NCBI GenBank assembly: GCA_018817545.1
Contig: JAHITL010000049.1
Coordinates: forward strand, 1 to 16,464
Length of the DNA: 16,464 nt
Source of the DNA: Patescibacteria group bacterium
GTDB taxonomy: Bacteria > Patescibacteriota > Patescibacteriia > Patescibacteriales > GWC2-42-12
Direction: 5' to 3'
Notes under the pieces: model-generated
What the model was told of the DNA's origin: nothing
Seen by the model: only the letters and a program-made list of their open reading frames with translations
The model's database searches: none
Shown here: piece after piece, positions 14,343 through 16,464 of the stretch
Layout of the letters: every line of letters starts with the position of its first letter
Position numbering within the stretch: the first letter of the stretch is position 1
Program-made: the position numbers and the translations under genes

Positions 14343-15011
14343 ATGTTTGATAAAAAAAAATCATCAGAAGAAAAAATAAAACAAGGAATTTATAAACATT
14401 ACAAAGGCGGAAAATATCGTGTTTTATATTCAGGACATAATAGTGAAAATAAAGAAGAAGTGGTCGTTTATCAATCAATTGCTGATGATAAAATTTGGGT
14501 TAGACTAAAAAAAATGTTTTTAAGTCAAGTTGAAAAAGATGAAAAAAAAATAAATAGATTTGAATATGTTAGTAATTTAGAAAATGATAGTTTTGAAGAA
14601 AAATATAAACGCGCTTTAGCTGATTATCAAAATTTATTAAAACAAAGCGCTAAAGAGAAAATGGAATTTGCTAGATTTGCTAATGAACGGTTGCTTTATG
14701 AGATTTTGCCAGTTTATGATAATTTAAAAACTTCAATCCAATATATTGACGAAGAGTCTAAAAAAAATGGATGGGTTGTTGGTATTGAATATATTATTAA
14801 ACAATTTAGCGATGTTTTAAAAAGTTTAGGAATTGAAGAAATAATAACTAATAAAGAAAAATTTAATCATGATTTAATGGATGCGATTGATAGTGAAGAA
14901 ACTGATAATAAAAAAGAAGATGGTTTAGTCGCTAAAGAAGTAAAGTCAGGTTATAAGTTAAATGGTAAAATAATTGTTCCAGCAAAAGTAGTTGTTTATA
15001 AGTTGAAATAA
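14343..15011 (+). CDS. grpE: GrpE nucleotide exchange factor fused to an N-terminal DUF1653 domain
   Basis: A 222-residue protein from the ATG at 14343. A TTG at 14328 would add 5 residues and overlap hrcA; I prefer ATG because every other gene uses it. The N-terminal part (about 13-75: GIYKHYKGGKYRVLYSGHNS, EEVVVYQS, IWVRLKKMFLSQV, INRFEYV) has the layout of DUF1653, a small domain normally found alone (YRHYKG...VVY...WVRP..MF). From about 84 it is a GrpE: long helix YKRALADYQNLLKQSAKEK (88-106), FANERLLYEILPVYDNLKTSI (112-132), FNHDLMDAI (174-182) and C-terminal beta wing VKSGYKLNGKIIVPAKVVVYK (200-220). GrpE drives ADP release from DnaK. The length fits a DUF1653 module (about 80) plus a short GrpE (about 140). 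What the DUF1653 part does is unknown. No dnaK or dnaJ follows. Confidence 0.9.
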   Translation: MFDKKKSSEEKIKQGIYKHYKGGKYRVLYSGHNSENKEEVVVYQSIADDKIWVRLKKMFLSQVEKDEKKINRFEYVSNLENDSFEEKYKRALADYQNLLKQSAKEKMEFARFANERLLYEILPVYDNLKTSIQYIDEESKKNGWVVGIEYIIKQFSDVLKSLGIEEIITNKEKFNHDLMDAIDSEETDNKKEDGLVAKEVKSGYKLNGKIIVPAKVVVYKLK

Positions 15012-15031
15012 TTTTTAATATTAAAAATTAA

Positions 15032-15077
15032 AATATTATTTAAAAATTACCTGTCCCGCTTTTGCGGTGAAAAATTA
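15032..15077. repeat. 46-bp dispersed repeat, copy 2
   Basis: Identical over 46 bases to 4955-5000, again with the CCGC-TTTT-GCGG hairpin. Here it sits between grpE and the hsp20 gene. It has no open frame. The remainder of the spacer (15012-15146) is AT-rich; I see no clear promoter for hsp20 and no second CIRCE. Confidence 0.85.
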
Positions 15078-15146
15078 AAAATTTTATTTCAATAATTAAT
15101 TATTAATTTTATTTCTCGTATTTTATACAAGAATGTAAAAACACTT

Positions 15147-15581
15147 ATGTCATCAATTATTAAATGGGCTCCATTTCTTGAATCTTTTGAAGATATGGAC
15201 AAAATGTTTGAAGGTTTTATTCCAACAAAAAGTGATTTTATTAATTATGTTCCAGCAGTAGATGTTTATCAAGATGAAAATAACGTTTATGTTGAAACTC
15301 AATTAGCAGGAATTGATCCTGAAAAAGTTGATATTTCTGTTGAAAATGATGTTTTAATTATTAAAGGTGAAAGTGAAAAGAAAAGCGAAGTTGAAGATAA
15401 AAATTATTATCGTAAAGAAATTAAACGTGGTAGTTTTTATCGTAGCGTGTCTTTGCCTTCTTGTGTCACTGCTGAAAAAGCTAGCGCAGAAGCAAAAAAC
15501 GGTATTTTAAAAATTATTATTCCAAAAGTTTTAGAAGCTAAGTCAAAAATGATAAAAATTAGTATAAATAAAAATAAATAA
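15147..15581 (+). CDS. Small heat-shock protein (Hsp20/alpha-crystallin family)
   Basis: A 144-residue ATP-independent holdase. The alpha-crystallin domain covers about residues 35-128: VPAVDVYQDENNVYVETQLAGIDPEKVDISVENDVLIIKGE (35-75), an acidic/basic loop with RKEIKRGSFYRSVSLP (89-104), and the diagnostic A-x-x-x-N-G-x-L (AEAKNGILKIIIPK, 114-127). The C-terminal tail carries a weak I-x-I-like motif (IKISI, 136-140), the contact used for oligomers. A single Cys106. Length is typical. It follows hrcA and grpE in the same direction, so it is probably part of the heat-shock response, but 135 bases and a repeat lie between. The start codon is preceded by CTT, no Shine-Dalgarno. Confidence 0.94.
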   Translation: MSSIIKWAPFLESFEDMDKMFEGFIPTKSDFINYVPAVDVYQDENNVYVETQLAGIDPEKVDISVENDVLIIKGESEKKSEVEDKNYYRKEIKRGSFYRSVSLPSCVTAEKASAEAKNGILKIIIPKVLEAKSKMIKISINKNK

Positions 15582-15690
15582 AATAAGAAAAATAAGAAAA
15601 GTAAGATAAATAAGAAAAATAAGAAAAGTAAGATAAATAAGAAAAGTAAGAAAAGTAAGAAAAGTAAGATAAATAAGAAAAGTAAGAAAA
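15582..15690 (+). repeat. C-free A/G/T tandem array, left arm
   Basis: About 109 bases built from AATAAGAAA, AGTAAGAAA and AGTAAGATA words (9-10 base period, with a higher-order 27-base unit seen twice early on). There is no C at all on this strand. It begins directly at the hsp20 stop codon. Stops occur frequently in the frames, so it is not coding. Confidence 0.85.
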
Positions 15691-15700
15691 ATTTCCTTTT

Positions 15701-15769
15701 GTCATTCCCGCAGAGCCCGGAAAGCGGGAATCCATTTCATTTAAATTTTAATACTGAGTTTTTATTAAA
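15701..15769. repeat. Palindromic repeat element, copy B, within the tandem array
   Basis: Head GTCATTCCCGCAGAGCCCGG with paired GCGGGAATCC (15701-15732), then the tail ATTTCATTTAAATTTTAATAC...GAGTTTTTATTAAA (15734-15769). The same head and tail occur at 11988-12103. Tandem-array words stand on both sides (15582-15690 and 15770-15836), so it looks inserted into the array. No clear target duplication is visible because the flanks are A-rich. Confidence 0.75.
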
Positions 15770-15836
15770 AAATAAGATAAATAAAAGAAATAAGAAAAGT
15801 AAGAAAGCAAGAAAGTAAGTAAGAAAGCAAGAAAAA
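15770..15836 (+). repeat. A/G/T tandem array, right arm
   Basis: Continues the GTAAGAAA/ATAAGATA words of the left arm but more degenerate, with GCAAGAAAGTAAG copies (two C present). The remaining bases to the next start (15837-15884) are AT-rich and contain TATAAT at 15856. Confidence 0.75.
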
Positions 15837-15855
15837 ACATTTAATATTTGATAAT

Positions 15856-15861
15856 TATAAT
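15856..15861 (+). promoter_or_regulatory. Possible -10 box for the secreted-protein gene
   Basis: A perfect TATAAT 23 bases before the start codon. At the expected -35 distance only A-rich array sequence is found, so the promoter call is weak. Confidence 0.3.
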
Positions 15862-15884
15862 TTACAAACCACAAGTTATTTTAT

Positions 15885-16464
15885 ATGTTTAAAAAAATAT
15901 TAAAAATTAGTATTATTATTTTTATATCATTAGTCGCAATTGTTGGTTTTTTACCTAAAGAAAATCAAGCTGCTGATCGTTCTCCTGATGTTATTGGTTT
16001 AAGGATTATTCCTAATCCAGACCATTTGTCAGCTTTAAGATGGTATCAAAATCAAAAATTTGTTGGCTCGCCTCAATCTTTATTGGTTGATGGTTATGAA
16101 GCTGTTCGTGATGGTAGAACTGTTTATATTAATGTTGCGAATATTGATAGTAGTGATAACCTTTATACTAATATTAATGTTATTTCATATAATCAAGAAG
16201 CAGAGAGTGCAACATTGGATATTTTTGGTCAAATTATTAAGCATTGGAAATTTAATACAAATATTACAGACGAACTGGTTAAACCAAAAATTATAAAAGA
16301 CACAGCAAGATTGGCTTATCTAGCTGATATTGAAAAAGCTTTAGGGGATTACAAAAAGAAAAATGGTTATTATCCTAAACTTTCTGCTGGTAGTTATTTA
16401 ACTAATAAAACTATTTCAACTTGGCCTAGCTGGCAAGGAACTTTGGGAAAAGAATTAGGAATAA
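15885..16464 (+). CDS. Secreted protein of unknown function, N-terminal part (CPR-type)
   Basis: The frame opens at ATG 15885 and runs off the window end without a stop: 193 residues visible. N-terminal signal peptide or anchor: Lys-rich start, hydrophobic 8-23, likely cleavage after QAA (28-30). The rest (PNPDHLSALRWYQNQKFVGSP, LLVDGYEAVRDGRTVYINVANI, LDIFGQIIKHWKFNTNI) is a conserved-looking extracytoplasmic region. LAYLADIEKALGDYKKKNGYYPKLSAGSYL (143-172) resembles the helix-plus-YP part of pseudopilin-like proteins. From memory, proteins with this DGYEAVRDGRTVY pattern recur in CPR genomes as large secreted proteins without assigned role. It is co-directional with hsp20 but separated by the repeat array. 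The 16060-16296 frame inside it is a shadow. Confidence 0.75.
   Translation, partial: MFKKILKISIIIFISLVAIVGFLPKENQAADRSPDVIGLRIIPNPDHLSALRWYQNQKFVGSPQSLLVDGYEAVRDGRTVYINVANIDSSDNLYTNINVISYNQEAESATLDIFGQIIKHWKFNTNITDELVKPKIIKDTARLAYLADIEKALGDYKKKNGYYPKLSAGSYLTNKTISTWPSWQGTLGKELGI

Noticed and set aside
15582..15836. Small coding gene in the A/G-rich array
   Set aside because: Tandem TAAG words give frequent stops, no start context and no complexity beyond the repeat.
1..16464. Alternative genetic code with UGA as Gly
   Set aside because: All genes read full length without in-frame TGA, so recoding is not needed here.

Overview
The window is a low-GC bacterial segment, probably from a Candidate Phyla Radiation (Patescibacteria) genome, most likely a Parcubacteria-type lineage. 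This is inferred from the AT-rich sequence, pseudopilin-type and secreted proteins that look CPR-like, compact housekeeping genes, no recognisable Shine-Dalgarno sites at most genes, and many short dispersed intergenic repeats. No 16S or other decisive phylogenetic marker is present. All 14 visible stop codons are TAA or TAG and no ORF reads through TGA, so there is no sign of the UGA=Gly code of Gracilibacteria/SR1.

Layout. 1-203: C-terminus of a type IV pilin/pseudopilin-like protein, then a hairpin terminator. 204-511: a gene-free stretch with a perfect palindrome, the terminator, a sigma70-type promoter and a structured leader. 512-2044: rpsB-tsf (ribosomal protein S2, EF-Ts). 2045-2244: a dense direct/inverted repeat block. 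2245-3054: a PSP1/RicT-family protein, converging with and overlapping murB by 12 bp. 3043-6061, minus strand: mreB-mreC-murB, a cell-shape/peptidoglycan cluster with murB in the place where mreD is usual. 6062-6280: divergent promoter region. 6281-10230: ileS overlapping a PP-loop tRNA-thiolation-type enzyme. 10459-11968: lemA and a TPM-domain membrane protein, a common pair. 12142-13569: an M18 aminopeptidase. 13595-15581: a heat-shock block with a perfect CIRCE operator and promoter, a short HrcA, a GrpE carrying an N-terminal DUF1653 domain, then an Hsp20. 15582-15884: a gene-free stretch holding a C-free tandem array interrupted by a palindromic element. 15885-end: 5' part of a secreted protein.

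Functional themes: translation (rpsB, tsf, ileS, tRNA thiolation), cell wall and shape (mreB, mreC, murB), envelope proteins (pseudopilin, LemA, TPM, secreted protein) and proteostasis (hrcA, grpE, hsp20, aminopeptidase). I see no CRISPR array, tRNA, rRNA, prophage or transposase gene.

Points most worth following up: the DUF1653-GrpE fusion; an IleRS whose HIGH signature reads HYAT; a U at position -1 before all 15 start codons with almost no Shine-Dalgarno sequence; a nested-hairpin leader before rpsB; a MreB with Gln at the position normally occupied by the active-site Glu; and several short repeat families, some of which have entered coding sequence (ileS, the end of rpsB).
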